NCBI GenBank assembly: GCA_022749755.1
Contig: CM040444.1
Location: 11,326,274-11,390,273 of the forward strand
Direction: 5' to 3'
Source: Azadirachta indica
Lineage: Eukaryota > Streptophyta > Magnoliopsida > Sapindales > Meliaceae
DNA: 64,000 nucleotides
This document shows, piece after piece, positions 1 to 12,272 of this stretch. The position numbers and the translations under genes were made by a program. Under the pieces are notes generated by a model. That model was not told the DNA's origin and did not search any database. It saw only the letters and a list, made by a program, of their open reading frames with translations. How positions within the stretch are numbered: the first letter of the stretch is position 1; each line of letters begins with the position of its first letter.

Positions 1-1038
1 ACTTTTTCTCTTGTTGTCAACTTTATTTATTGATTTAAATTTTTTATTCAAATTTAGATATTATTTTAATTTTATATAATTTCATTTCTATAATTAAGTA
101 AACACAATTAATTTATCATGTACGTACTACCATAGTACTTTCACTAACTTCTAAAGTAAAACAATTACTTTTAATAAAAATATAATAATCAAAATATTTA
201 AAAAATACTAACTCTTATTTCAAAGTACTTAATTATCACAACATTAATAGCTTTGAATAATATAACATCACTAACAAACATATTTTTAATTCGAATTCTT
301 TTTACTATTAAATCAAATATATATGTATATATATATATTACGTCGACAATAAATATTTAAAATGGCAAAACTGTTTATCAGCTACATAAATTGTAATGAT
401 TACAATTAAGTAAAAGTTGTATTATTATTTTCTAAACTATTTAATTTAGATGAACACAATAAAATGATAAACTATTTTTTTTTTTTTTAAAAAAAAGGTG
501 ATGCAATAAATTTGAATAGATTAATTTGATTATAACTAGTACAGGGATGCATTGATATTGACCCATCATTGCAAAATAACCATAAAAAATATATGTCTAA
601 TAATTCTCCTCATTTATACTGTATATATATCTCTATCCGACAATCTTTTAATCCATTGATCGGCGAACACGTGGTCAACATGAAATAAATATTTTTTAAA
701 AGATAAAAGGTAAATAATATGTTACCTTTGTTATAATAATGTTACATTATTGTTAGAGTATATATATAAATGAGTATATATATTTACGAAAACAAATTTT
801 TTAAAAAATAGAATCAAATATTTTGCTTTCTTTCACTAAAAGTCTTTTTAGTGTACAATAATACACGTTGAAAAATGCTACAATATTAATAATTATTTTC
901 TAAAAAATATTGCTTTTGTTTAACTTATATATAATTTAAATAATTTAAATTATAATATAATTTTTTAGCATATATTTCTATTATAATATACATTATTTTT
1001 TTAGCATAATCATAAGAAGTCAGACATCTATATTGCAG
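1..1038 (+). other. Intron of the ABCG gene (upstream exon outside window)
   Basis: AT-rich DNA (about 80 percent A+T by eye) without coding potential, ending in TATTGCAG just before the exon at 1039. Because the ABC cassette starts in mid-fold at 1039, the Walker A exon must lie before position 1. No further gene or clear repeat is seen. Confidence 0.6.
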
Positions 1039-4000
1039 GAAGATTAGGATCCAACACAAGGCAAGCAGGAGAGATTCTGATCAATGGACGTAAGCAAGCC
1101 TTGCCTTATGGAACTTCGGTAATTAATAATAATACGTATAATTTATTAATATCATATTAAATAATTAGATTAACACTATTACGATACATTCTAAAAATTA
1201 ATTTAATTTAATTTAATTATTAACTCGATATCGTATCTCTTTACAGGCATATGTGACACAAGATAATGCCCTAATGACAACTTTAACAGTGAGAGAAACT
1301 ATGTACTATTCAGCTCAATTGCAGTTATCAGACACCATGTCAATTGCAAAGAAAAGAGAAAGAGCTGAATTAACATTCAAAGAAATGGGTCTTCAGGATG
1401 CTATTAATACAAGAATTGGAGGGTGGAGTTCCAAGGGCCTTAGTGGTGGCCAAAAGAGGAGAGTTAGTATTTGCATCGAGATTTTAACTCGACCTAAGCT
1501 TTTATTTCTCGATGAACCCACAAGTGGACTCGACAGTGCAGCTTCATACTATGTGATGAGTAGAATTGCCAAGCTTAATCAAAAAGATGGGGTTGGAAGA
1601 ACCATAATTACTTCAATTCATCAGCCTAGCAGTGAAGTTTTCCAGCTTTTTCATAAACTTTGCCTTCTATCTTCTGGAAAAATTGTGTATTTTGGCCTAA
1701 CTTCTACAGCAAACGAGGTAATTATTAATTTTTTAAAATATTTATGTGCTGTAGGATAATTCAGGCGGTTTAGAATACGTTTGACGTTTGTAGACTATTT
1801 TTAATTTAGATATTAGTCAGGAGAAAGATTTTAATATTTTGTGAGTGAAATTTCTCACTCCAACCCAAAACTTTTTAAAAAAATTTTTGAAATATATATA
1901 TATCTATATAGAATTAGAATTGGTAATTACTAAATGGGATGACAACTACTTGTAATTTAATTCTTTGCAGTTTTTTGCTTCCAATGGTTTCCCTTGCCCA
2001 ACCCACCAGAATCCATCTGATCACTTTCTAAAAACCATAAATAAGGATTTCGAACAGGTACATGATAGATGATATATATATTTTTAAACTTTTCTATTGC
2101 AGATGTTCAGTAATTTTTAAAATACAAACTTGAGGAAGTCTAAAACAAATTTAATATAAAAATGAGAGTGATTTGTTTAAAAGAGTACGAATTTTTTTAT
2201 TAGATTTGTGTGAATTTATTGAAATTCACATTTTAAAAGTAAGGGACGTTTGCAAGAGAAAAAGTTTATATATATAGTCTTTTCCCAATTATTAAATTAA
2301 TTCTTACTTTTCATTATTTTGTATGCACAAATTAAAGTCTTTTAAGTGTAACGAGTGTGGTACACGTGTTTAATAAAACTTTAATATCATAAATAGGGTG
2401 GATTCAACTTTGTAATCATGGGGGTTAAAATGTATGCAATCAAAACTTACAGAGCTTCAAGTATAAAAATCTTATTTTAAAGGGTTGAAAAATATAAAAA
2501 ATATTGTTTTTTGTTAGACTGGGAGCAGAGGATGAATTCAAGTTGGTTTGGTTCGTTATTTAGTCTACTAATTATATTCTATTCAGTTTAATCCGTGAAC
2601 CAAATTAAAATATATAAATAAACAAATTTGAAAATAAATATTTTTATATAGTGTATTACTAATTTTTTTTATTTCTAGAAATTAGAAATTTAAATTTATT
2701 GCTTTATTTTAGAAAATAAAAATCAAAGTAATCGAATCAAAATCAAACAAAAATGAAACCAAATTGAACCGATTTAATTAAATAGAGAGATTGTTTAAGT
2801 TTTCAAAGTATTATACTTTTAAACTAAATTTTTGTATAATTAGTTGCGACAAGGGCAGATTTAATGTATATATTTAATAAAGAAAAAATAATTCATAAAA
2901 TATCTAACAAATTGTTGGTATAAGTAGGAAATTGAAGAAGGTCTCCCTGAAGGAAGAATACCCGCAGAAGAAGCAATTAACATTCTTACAAAGGCATATC
3001 AATCATCTGATATTTATGAAGAAGTTCGAATCCAAGTAGCTGAAATATGTAAGCAGGTGAGCAACAGGTACAATCATATATATGTTATTATTATTATCAA
3101 TTTCATATATATAGCTAACTAATTACGATGATACTAATTATAATTCAGGACAGTGAAGTTATGGAGAAGAGAAAGCATGCAAGGTTTCTTACACAGTGCA
3201 ATGTTCTAACAAGAAGATCATTTGTGAACATGTTTCGTGATCTGGGTTACTACTGGTTACGCCTGGTTGTCTATATCTTCTTAGCTCTAGGTCTTGCCAC
3301 TGTCTTTCTCAATCTTGGAACTAGTTATCGTTCAATTCAGGCAAGAGGTTCGCTACTCATGTTTATAGCTTCGTTCCTAACCTTCATGACTATCGGTGGA
3401 TTCCCTTCTTTCGTCGAGGAAATGAAGGTACAGTATTTGATAAATACTAACTTTTATAGATAGAATTCGTTATTCGCCTCGGTCTTGAATAGTATCTGAA
3501 TGTTGCAGGTATTTGAACGGGAGAGGCTAAATGGGCATTATGGTGTTACGGCATTTGTGATTGGCAACTCTTTATCTTTCAGCTCCCTTCTTACTCCTGA
3601 CTTCATTCATTCCTGGAGCTATAGTTTATTTCCCTCCAGGACTTCAGGACGGATCCCAGCACTTCTTCTACTTTGCTTTATTACTGTATGCATGCATGTT
3701 GTTAGTCGAGAGTCTGATGATGATTGTTGCAAGTCTGGTGCCCAACTATCTGATGGGCATAATAACTGGTGCTGGAATTCAAGCGCTTATGATTTTAGTC
3801 GGCGGATTCTTCAGATTACCAGACGATCTTCCTCCACCTTTCTGGAAATACCCTTTATACCACATTGCCTTTCACAAATATGCCTACCAGGGAATGTTTA
3901 AGAACGAGTTTGAAGGTATGAGATTTGAGAACAATCAAGATGGAGATGAGATTCTGAGACGCACCTGGCAAGTGGAAATGGGATATTCTAAGTGGGTTGA

Positions 4001-4181
4001 TCTTACTATCTTGTTTGGTATGGTGGTTTTCTATCGGTTTCTGTTCTTGGTGATCATCAAGTTTACTGAAAAGCTGAAGCCTATGATTATAGCTTTCTTG
4101 TCTGCGCCTCCAAAGCAAACAACACAAATCATGGCAGCAACTTCTGTTACTGCTACACCTTTGCAAGAACAGAGAGTGTGA
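1039..4181 (+). CDS. ABCG-subfamily half-transporter (WBC type), 3' part, with a +1 frameshift in the last exon
   Basis: ATP-driven plasma-membrane exporter of the white-brown complex family. Relatives in the ABCG11/12/15 clade export cuticular lipids; that substrate is inference here. Exons by GT-AG rule and unbroken phase: 1039-1118, 1247-1717, 1971-2057, 2928-3056, 3149-3427, 3509-4181. The first visible exon begins just after Walker A, so P-loop and N-terminus lie upstream of the window. Visible motifs are signature [11 protein letters not shown], Walker [14 protein letters not shown]-loop [10 protein letters not shown], then [12 protein letters not shown] and the [13 protein letters not shown] segment before the transmembrane domain. 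The last exon is 673 nt, one more than a multiple of three. The frame reading [13 protein letters not shown] must shift near 3577-3580 to continue as [16 protein letters not shown] through to the stop at 4181. Restoring it needs removal of one T. It is otherwise well conserved, so either a sequencing error or a recent lesion. Confidence 0.88.
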
Positions 4182-5388
4182 TATATCATACTGGTGCATG
4201 TGTGTGTGCGTACTTGCCTGTGCGTGTAAGGCAGACTTTTAGCTCCAAGTCTAAGTTGATTGATCGACTGCGAGTATTTAGTCTAATATATCAATACAAG
4301 TAGGTGCAACTTCTGCTACTGCTACATTTTGACTTTTCATGATTACAGTTCCCTAATGATCAATCTAAATTCTACTTTGACAGTTACTAGAATTCGAGAA
4401 AATTCCTAACAATTTGTTCCTTTTTATTATAAAACTAATTCAAGTGGGTGAAAGGTCTTGGATCCTGAAAGAAGCTTTACTACAAACTCATGTTGGTTGT
4501 ATGCCGCAAACACACAAAAAATCCTCATTAGCAGTTGTATGCAGCACACAGACACGTCTTGGTTATCATCTCTATGAATAGAAACCAAAACTGTTACCCC
4601 TGTAGTTACCATGACATTATGGAGAAAAGCATCTTTTAGGGATTGGTTTCTCTTGAAACAGACATGCTAAATGTATAGCAGAAATTCATTCAATACGGAA
4701 TGATGAAGTGGATCAAACATATCCAATATTACAGAAAGTAGCTAGAACAATTACTTCTCTAGAATGGCCTTCAACAGCTTAAAATATGATCGGTTTCAAT
4801 TTAAAACTAAACAATTACAAGTATAAGCGAATGAAATAAACAGTAGATAGTTTTTCAGAGTTACAAGTAAGAAATGAAACTCGCCTCATCACATAACTCT
4901 GCTTCATGAAGCATTCGTCGACAATTGATGGCTAACGAAGAAGAGATAACGAATCATGGCTCTGTTTAAGAAGAGATAAGAGAAGAAATCATGGAGTTGG
5001 TAATGTAAAGACATATGAGAAGTAACTGTAAGAAAAGACAAAATCTCTCGCTCCACTAAATCCTTACCACCTGAAATCTTGCGGGCAGTAAATTTTTGGC
5101 CATGTAATACAGGTAAAATTACATCTGCACCCTTATTCTTTTAAAATATTTCATCCAGACCCTATTGTTTTATCTCACAACGGCATTCAGTTAGTTCTTA
5201 AATTTTAAGCGGACAAATTTTTTATTTTAACCAGAGCTCTTTGATTGGACTTCTTTGGAACATCAATCTTATTTTGTTCTGTTTTTAGAATTGTTTGGTC
5301 TCAACATTGGGACTATGAGCCTGAAGATTTTCTCCACTTTAGCACATATTTATATGATTCTATTGGCTTAATGTGCATATAATGATGC
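4182..5388. other. Intergenic, 3' flank of ABCG gene
   Basis: No coding region is seen. The presumed 3' untranslated region holds a short near-copy of the end of the ABCG coding sequence: 4137-4157 (coding) and 4306-4326 differ by one base. The remainder is unremarkable non-coding DNA. Confidence 0.5.
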
Positions 5389-5520
5389 ATGAAAACGAAC
5401 TCCATTGAAATTTTCAGCCAAATTTTCAGCACAAAGATTCTCATATATCCCATTACTCTGAGGAAGCTACTCAACCAGTTTTCTATTAAACACTTGTTCT
5501 CTGCCATCTCACAACCAGCA

Positions 5521-8500
5521 ATGACATTGACAAGCCTTCAATGCAAGAATTCAATCCTCCATTGCTCTTTATGCTTCATTTCAATTCTTCTGCAGCTATG
5601 TATTATCACCTTGCTTTATACACCATTCTCTGTTCTTTTGGCACCAAATTTGTACGGAAATGATACTGAGAAACTGGCCTTAACCAAGGATCCACTTGGT
5701 TTAATGAGCTCATGGAATGATTCAATCCATTTCTGCAGCTGGAAAGGTGTCTTTTGTGTCGAAGTCCATCAAAGAGTGATCACCTTGAACTTAAGCTACC
5801 ATGAGTTAGAGGGCTCACTCTCTTCTCACATTAGAAGACCATTCTTTCCTTAGAGCTACCAGTCTTGAAAAAAACTAATTCCATGGTGAAATTCTGCAAG
5901 GTGTAGGCTGTATGTTCAGACTTGTTATGCCTCGTTTAGGCTTCAATAACTTGATGGCAAAAATCCCAAGTCAACTTGCTACATTAAGAAGGTTGAGAGA
6001 GTTCAGGTCCACTACAACAATCTGAGTGGAAGAATTCCGGATTCTTTTGGCAACTCCTCCTCTGTCAGAACATTTTCCACATTAACTCTGGTTCTGGTTT
6101 CTGGGCTTGCTGGGTAGTAATGGCCAACTTATAAGCACTACAACAACTCATTTCCTTCAGGTTTCAATCCGAGTATTGTAAGACCCAATTTCCTCACTTT
6201 TTCTGAGTAATCAATGATCATATCTCTGCAAATTGAAGGCAATTCTTTGTGTTGGGTGGACGAGAAGCGATCAGACAGTACAACGAATCCCTCTAATTAC
6301 CTGATGCCGCTTGATGGAAGCCAAAATTGGTATTATAGATCACCGATCTTGTTTCATCGCGTGAACAGAACTCTATCTTTACCTACAGCATCGATCATCT
6401 CCAGCAGGATGTTTGATGGAATTCCATGGTCCCTAGCAGAAAAAGCGATATATAAGAAACTAGCCAATAACAAATAGGTCCCTTAGAAACAACTCAAGTC
6501 TACTATTAATACTGAAGTCTTTTAGCGATCATGACTGCATAAGCCTTACATTACACGATTTCTAAGATTAGTTGACTAGCAATTAAAGCTGGAAACTGAA
6601 GCACACTTGAGGACCCAAATGTTTTTGCACCAAACAGGGAGAAGAAATATCAATAGTTGTGCAAGCCGCAAAAGTTGATGATATATATATATATGTATGT
6701 TTTAACTTGGTTACAAGAATGGTTATGGCATTATTTTTCTTTTCCAAACTGGTAGATCCCTTAATATATAATGCTGAATTCATAGCCTGAAATGTTGCTA
6801 CGTGGAAGTCTCATCGAGGCCTTTTTGCTGGAAGTGGGTTGTATAATCTCGAACCGTAGTTTCTCTATACTTGGGAGGATTAGGTTGCTTCGTGTACTCC
6901 ATCATTATTTCTCTGTAAGTTTGACAAGCTATAGTTATTCATTCCAAAAACCTCAGGAAAAGCTAATCAGCTATAATCTGGAACATTGTCACCTACCTAC
7001 AAAGATCCGTAGTTCCTCTGGCTTGGGAGGACCAGGAGTCTATGTACAAGCCATCGTATCTCTCCAGTTAGCAGCTTGTTCGCGTGATCACGAAGGTAGA
7101 ACTTTTTCCTGACCTTAATATGTTGCTCATTAAACCTCACTCCATCCTTCAACTCCTCAAGAACGCTGACTAAAATCCCATGATTGATCACCTGAAAGAA
7201 TCCCCACGCATTTCTGACTCTTTCAACAATCTTGTTGCCGTGAATTAAGAATTTCTTTTTAATTTGGCAATTTGACTGCAACCAATTTTTCTTTCAAGGA
7301 ACTTATCATGAGAACTCAAGCAGCAACCTCCAAATCTCCTGTACTTCACAAGCAACTCAAACGAAAGATTCCAAGAGATCGCAATAGTGTTTTTTCATTT
7401 TAATTCTGCTGTCCTATATTATCATTCATTCGAATTTTTGACACATTTGTACTCAAATCAACAAGAGTTTTCTGTACAAAATGAATATTCACATATATTT
7501 CTTTAATGGTACTGAATTCATTTCTTCTTAGAAAAGACACATGTGCATGGCTTAAGCAAACGATTCTCAATAACAGCTGGAGGGAAGGATAGCCGGTAAA
7601 GGTGGGGCGAAGACTTTGAATTATCTTGTTCTTGGCCTAAACCAACTCTTTGGTACGATTCCTGACTCAATTTTCAATATCACATCTCTTATACTTCTCA
7701 TTTTGCCTTTCAATCAACTGCACGGAAGTTTCCCTCAAACTTGGGATTCACTCTTCCTAATTTTGCAGCTCCTGAATATCGATCATAACTGACTCGCTGG
7801 ACCTCTTCCAAAATCACTATCAAAAACCTCAAATATTTGACATTAATGGGAGTCATTTCACTGAGAAAGTTGAAATTGATTTGGAGGTTTAGCTGGTCTG
7901 TGGTGGCTAGTTCTTGCCTTGGAAAAGGATAAGCTGATGACTTCAGCATCTTGGCTTGTCTAAATAATGTAGGAATCTGCAGCTTTTGGATCTGAGTGGT
8001 ACTCATTGGAGGGGTGTTGTCTTATTCTATGGGCAAACTATCAACACAACTTGTGCAATTTAGATTGGATGGGAATAAATTATCTGGAAGCATTGCTACC
8101 AAGATAGGAAACCTTATTAACTCGACAGGTTTAACAATGAAAAAGAACAATTTAACAAGTAGCTTTCGATATGTTTTTGGAAAAATAGGCATGTTGCATC
8201 GATTGGATTTCTCTGGAAATTCATTTCAGGTCTTATTCGATCAGCAATAGGCAACATAACTCAATTGTATACAATCCACCTGGTAAAGAACCAGTTAACA
8301 GGAAGCATTCCTTCCGCTTTATGAAACCTGCAGAACTTACGTACTTACCTTTATAAAGACTTTCCATACCATTAACAGGTTAATTAGCGTAACAAATGAA
8401 CTGATTATGAACTTTCTTGGTCAATACAGACTTAAAGTTGCTCAAGCAGAACTAAGAGTTCATACGTTCAAAGCAACAATATGCAGCTCTATCTAACGTT

Positions 8501-8750
8501 AAAATGGCATTGCTTGAAGGCCCTGAACGAATATCAGAAGTTTAATTTAGATCCAATATTTGTTCCTGGAGAAGAAGGAAATGAAGAAGAAACAGCTCCA
8601 AAAATCATCAAACAAGATCAAACACGCGAGTTTGATTAGAATACTAAAAATTGGAGTTGCTTGCTCAATGGAATCCCCCGGAGAGAGGGAATGGACATCA
8701 GTGATGCTGTAAATAATCTTCAGAAAATCAGAGACGACTATTTTCCATGA
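5521..8750 (+). pseudogene. LRR receptor-like kinase pseudogene (subfamily XII, EFR/Xa21-like), kinase core missing
   Basis: Remnant of a cell-surface pattern-recognition type receptor kinase. 5521-5850 encodes a signal-peptide-like N-terminus and an LRRNT cap (KDPLGLMSSWNDSIHFCSWKGVFC, given here as two parts: KDPLGLMSSW and NDSIHFCSWKGVFC), then QRVITLNLSYHELEGSLSSHI. Leucine-rich repeats continue in changing frames: FNNLMAKIPSQLATL and VHYNNLSGRIPDSFGN at 5930-6065, LGLNQLFGTIPDSIFNITSL at 7625-7690, FRLDGNKLSGSI near 8060, IGNITQLYTIHLVKNQLTGS at 8245-8310. From 8510 to 8750 comes the family's kinase tail (PERISEV, GEEGNEEETAP, ILKIGVACSMESP, then shifted ERMDISDAV and KIRDDYF). The transmembrane segment and the catalytic kinase lobes are not found. 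Many frameshifts and stops, the short LRRNT, and foreign antisense DNA at 6.2-7.3 kb make it a clear pseudogene. Confidence 0.85.
6214..7281 (-). pseudogene. Fragments of a 2-oxoglutarate/Fe(II) dioxygenase (ACC-oxidase-homolog type)
   Basis: Two antisense blocks resemble the N-terminal DIOX_N region of plant 2-ODDs annotated as 1-aminocyclopropane-1-carboxylate oxidase homologs. Block A (about 7240-7080) reads KIVERVRNAWGFFQVINHGI followed by LVSVLEELKDGVRFNEQ and VRKKFYLRD. Block B (about 6390-6220) reads VKIEFCSRDETRSVIYNTNF, then GFHQAASGN, a stop where Trp is expected, and RDSLYCLIASRPPN. The blocks overlap at the conserved EFYxRD motif, so they come either from two genes or from one gene with an internal duplication. 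The iron-binding HxD...H domain is absent. They lie inside the LRR-kinase pseudogene in opposite orientation. No functional product is expected. Confidence 0.72.
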
Positions 8751-8879
8751 GATTAACTGGTGCTCAATAAAACTATAGACAATAAAATTTCTTTTCCCAA
8801 CAACCAATTGATCAATTTGTTAAATTTGATTGTTTTTTGCACTGTTGCTACTCTTTAAATCTTTATAAAACTTATTTTC

Positions 8880-9400
8880 TTTATTTATCTCAAAGTTAGG
8901 GTTGGCAATTAGGTTAGAGAATTTGAATATAATATATTTTAAGTTAAGTTAAACTTAAATTATTTAATAATTATGTCAAAAATTAAAATTTTAACACGTT
9001 TCATTACTTAAACAAGTTTATCTATTTCATAATCGTGTTATCTGTTTAATATATTTTTTTATATTTTTAATATATATTTAAAAAAAATTTATAATATTAC
9101 CTACCACAATATTAATAATTTATTTTTAATAATATTAAATATTTTTTAAAATAAAAAATATAAAAATATAAATAAATTAACTTTAAATAATTATATAAAT
9201 TATTAATCGTGTCATAAATAAGTTCACATGTTAGAATCTGTAAAATTAAACCGACTTAATTATTAATCGAATTACATTATTTTACCTATTTATTAATCAT
9301 ATCATTTTAAATTAATTCAAATCTACTGACACTATATCATGTTCGTGTTAAGTTGATGGGTTGTGCTAAATATTAATATTCTTATTTAAAATGTACTAAA
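8880..9400. repeat. Degenerate dispersed repeat of the GTGTC/GGTTGGCAA type
   Basis: AT-rich segment starting with TTAGGGTTGGCAATTAGG and ending near CGTGTTAAGTTGATGGG. It has scattered GTGTCA/TGACAC words and ATTAATCGTGTCATAAAT-like text that recur at 47.2-47.4, 48.0-48.25, 49.85-49.99 and 50.8-51.0 kb. This looks like a family of small non-autonomous transposons; the superfamily is not determined. Confidence 0.4.
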
Positions 9401-10163
9401 ATTAATTTTTGTTATCTCACTTATTTTTTTGTAAACTGTAATTTTTAAATCACAATTACTATTAAGACAAAATTAAAAAATATTAAATATTAATAAAATT
9501 AAATAATTTTTGTAAGAAGTTAATGTTTACTAACTACTTGTTCAACTGTCTTTTCAAATTAAACCAATGCACAAAACATACTCTTCATGAATCCCACAAA
9601 AATATTCATGCATCCCACAAAAATATGTATAAACCACTTGTAATATTTTTTAGAGAAATTTTCCAAACTAATCTTAAATTATTTTGAGTTTACGTAAATA
9701 ATATTTTATAAAAAAATTTTACCAAAATAGTCCAAAATATATTTTTTGGACTAAATTACCTTCAATAGCCCACTTTAACTTTATTTTCACAAAAGTCAAT
9801 TTTTTTTACTTTACTCTTTTTTCATCAAACCAAACCCTCACCTCTCAAAACTTTCACCCTTTCTTCAACAACAGCAACGTCAACAGTGAAGACGGCGACG
9901 ACAACGGCAAAAAAAATCGTGCAAATAAGTGTTGATTGTAAGCTAACGATAGTAAATAGAAATTATTGGTAAGTTTTTTATGCTTTCATTTATATTCTTT
10001 CAACATAAATGAAAGACCTTTTTGTTGTATGATTTTTGCTAAATATGAATAATGTGAATATATTTGATTGAAATGGGAAGAAATTTTTGTTGGAAAATGA
10101 AGATTTTGTGAAATATTGTATTAGATTTGATGGAAATATATTGAAAATATACAGAAAAAAAAA

Positions 10164-10300
10164 CTCAAAAAGGGACGCATTTGTCCCGAAAATGAGTGTT
10201 TTTCAGGACAAAATTAATTAATAGGGCAACAATTTGCCCGAGAAGGGACCCATTCAAAGGACGCACTTGTCCCGACAATGGGGTCCCTTATGGGCCCTAT
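10164..10300. repeat. Array of GGGAC...GTCCC short hairpins
   Basis: GC-rich island in AT-rich DNA made of successive short inverted repeats: GGGACGCATTTGTCCC, GGGCAACAATTTGCCC, then GGGACC with a distal GTCCC, and GGGGTCCCTTATGGGCCC. It lies between the presumed promoter of the Ulp1-like gene and the AAT tract. Its logic (GGG, spacer, CCC, often followed by GAAAA) matches the islands at 16.0, 16.35 and 19.5-20.05 kb. Confidence 0.65.
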
Positions 10301-11703
10301 TAATTAATTTAATTAATTAATTAATATATATAATAAAATAATAATAATAAAATAATAAAAATAATATTATATTATTATTTAATAATAAATTAATAATTAT
10401 ATTTTTAATTATTCAATGATAATCAATAAAAATAATTAATAATAATAGTAATTATTAATAATTAATAATAATAAATAATAGAGTAATAAGAATTATTAAT
10501 AATAATAATTAATAATAATTAATAATAATGTAATTTATAATAATAATATATAATAATTTATTAAAAAATAATTAATATAATAAAATATTCAATTAAATAA
10601 TAATCAATAATAGAAAAATAATTATTAATAGTTTAATAATTAATAATTAATAATAATATAATAATTTAATTATTCTAATATTACTAAAATAATAATAATA
10701 ATTATTATAAATAAAAAAATAATAATTATATTTTTAAATAATAATAATATAAAACAATTAATAATAATAAATTAATAATTATATTTTAATTAATAATGTC
10801 AATAAAAACAATTAATGTAATTATTAAGATTATATTATAATAATAATAATAATTATTAATGAATAATATAATAATTATTATAATTATATGAGTTGATATA
10901 ATAATAATTTATTAAGATTAATAATTATTATAATAAAGTTTAATAATAATTGATTTATTAATAAATTCAATAAAAATCAAAAAAAAATAATTAATAATAA
11001 TAGAAATGATAAACAATTAATAATAATAAATAATAGGGTAATAATAATTATTAATAGTTAATAATTAATAATATGTGAGATATAATAATAATAATAATTT
11101 ATTAATAATAATAAATAATTCATAATAATAATATGAGATGTGATAATAATAATAATAATAATAAAATAGTAATAATAATTATTACTAATAATATGAGATG
11201 TAATAATAATTGATTAGTATTAACAATAAATTAATAATTATATTTTTAATTATTCAATAATAATCAATAAAAATAATAATTGATAATATAATGATAAATA
11301 ATTAATAATAATAAATAATAGAGTAATAACAATTATTAGTAATTAATAATTAATAATATGTGAGATGTAATAATAATAATAATTTATTAATAATAATAAA
11401 TAATTCATAATAATAATATGAGATGTAATAATAATATCTATTAGTAATAATAATAATAGAAATAATAGAAATAATAATTATTACTAATAATATGAGATGT
11501 AATAATAATTGATTACTATTAATTATAAATTAATAATTATATTTTTAATTATTCAATATTAATCAATAAAATAATTAATAATAATATGATAGTAAATAAT
11601 TAATAATAATAAATAATAGTAGTAATAATAATTATTAATTATGTGAGGTGCAATAATAATTTATTAATAATAATAACTAATTCAAAATAATATTATGAGA
11701 TGA

Positions 11704-11739
<36 letters not shown>

Positions 11740-12075
11740 CAATAATAATAAGATATGTAATAATAATATTGATTAGTAATATTTTAATAATAAAAATAAT
11801 TATTAATAATAATTAACTATTAATAATAAAATAATAGTAATAATAATTATTACTAATAATATGAGATGTAATAGAAATAATTGATTAATAATAATTATTA
11901 ATAATAATAATATGAGGTGTAATAATAATAATTAATAAATTAATATTATTGGGAACAATAGTAATAATTAGTTAATTAATAATCATAAAATAATAATGGT
12001 AATAATTATTGATTTATTATAATAATAAAAAATAAAAGTAACAATAATAATAATTGATTAATAACAATAATAAAA
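10300..12075. repeat. 1.75-kb AAT/ATT-rich microsatellite with a higher-order repeat of about 290 bp
   Basis: Nearly pure A/T DNA dominated by AAT/ATT triplets. Landmarks containing GAGATGTAATAATAAT or close variants occur near 11131, 11189, 11356, 11417, 11490, 11693, 11850 and 11911. The landmark order repeats about every 275-300 bp (11061, 11356, 11631; 11131, 11417, 11693), so a larger unit has been tandemly amplified on top of the triplet repeat. No coding potential. Confidence 0.8.
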
Positions 12076-12272
12076 ATATTTATATTATTACCTTGTGATT
12101 TTCTTTTAAAATTGTTGTAATAATTTATTAATATATATATAAAATTTCATAAAATCATGAACGAATTTACTTTTTCTTTAGTGCATAAATTATTATATTA
12201 CGATTTTGTTATATTTTAATATCAATACTGTATTTAATTATATATTTAATTTAATTTTTCAAGTAAAAGGAA

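Noticed and set aside
3500..3901. Open frame reading past [13 protein letters not shown] into [14 protein letters not shown]
   Set aside because: Only its first 25 residues are ABCG-like; after the extra base near 3578 it is out of frame. The true continuation is in the frame ending at 4181.
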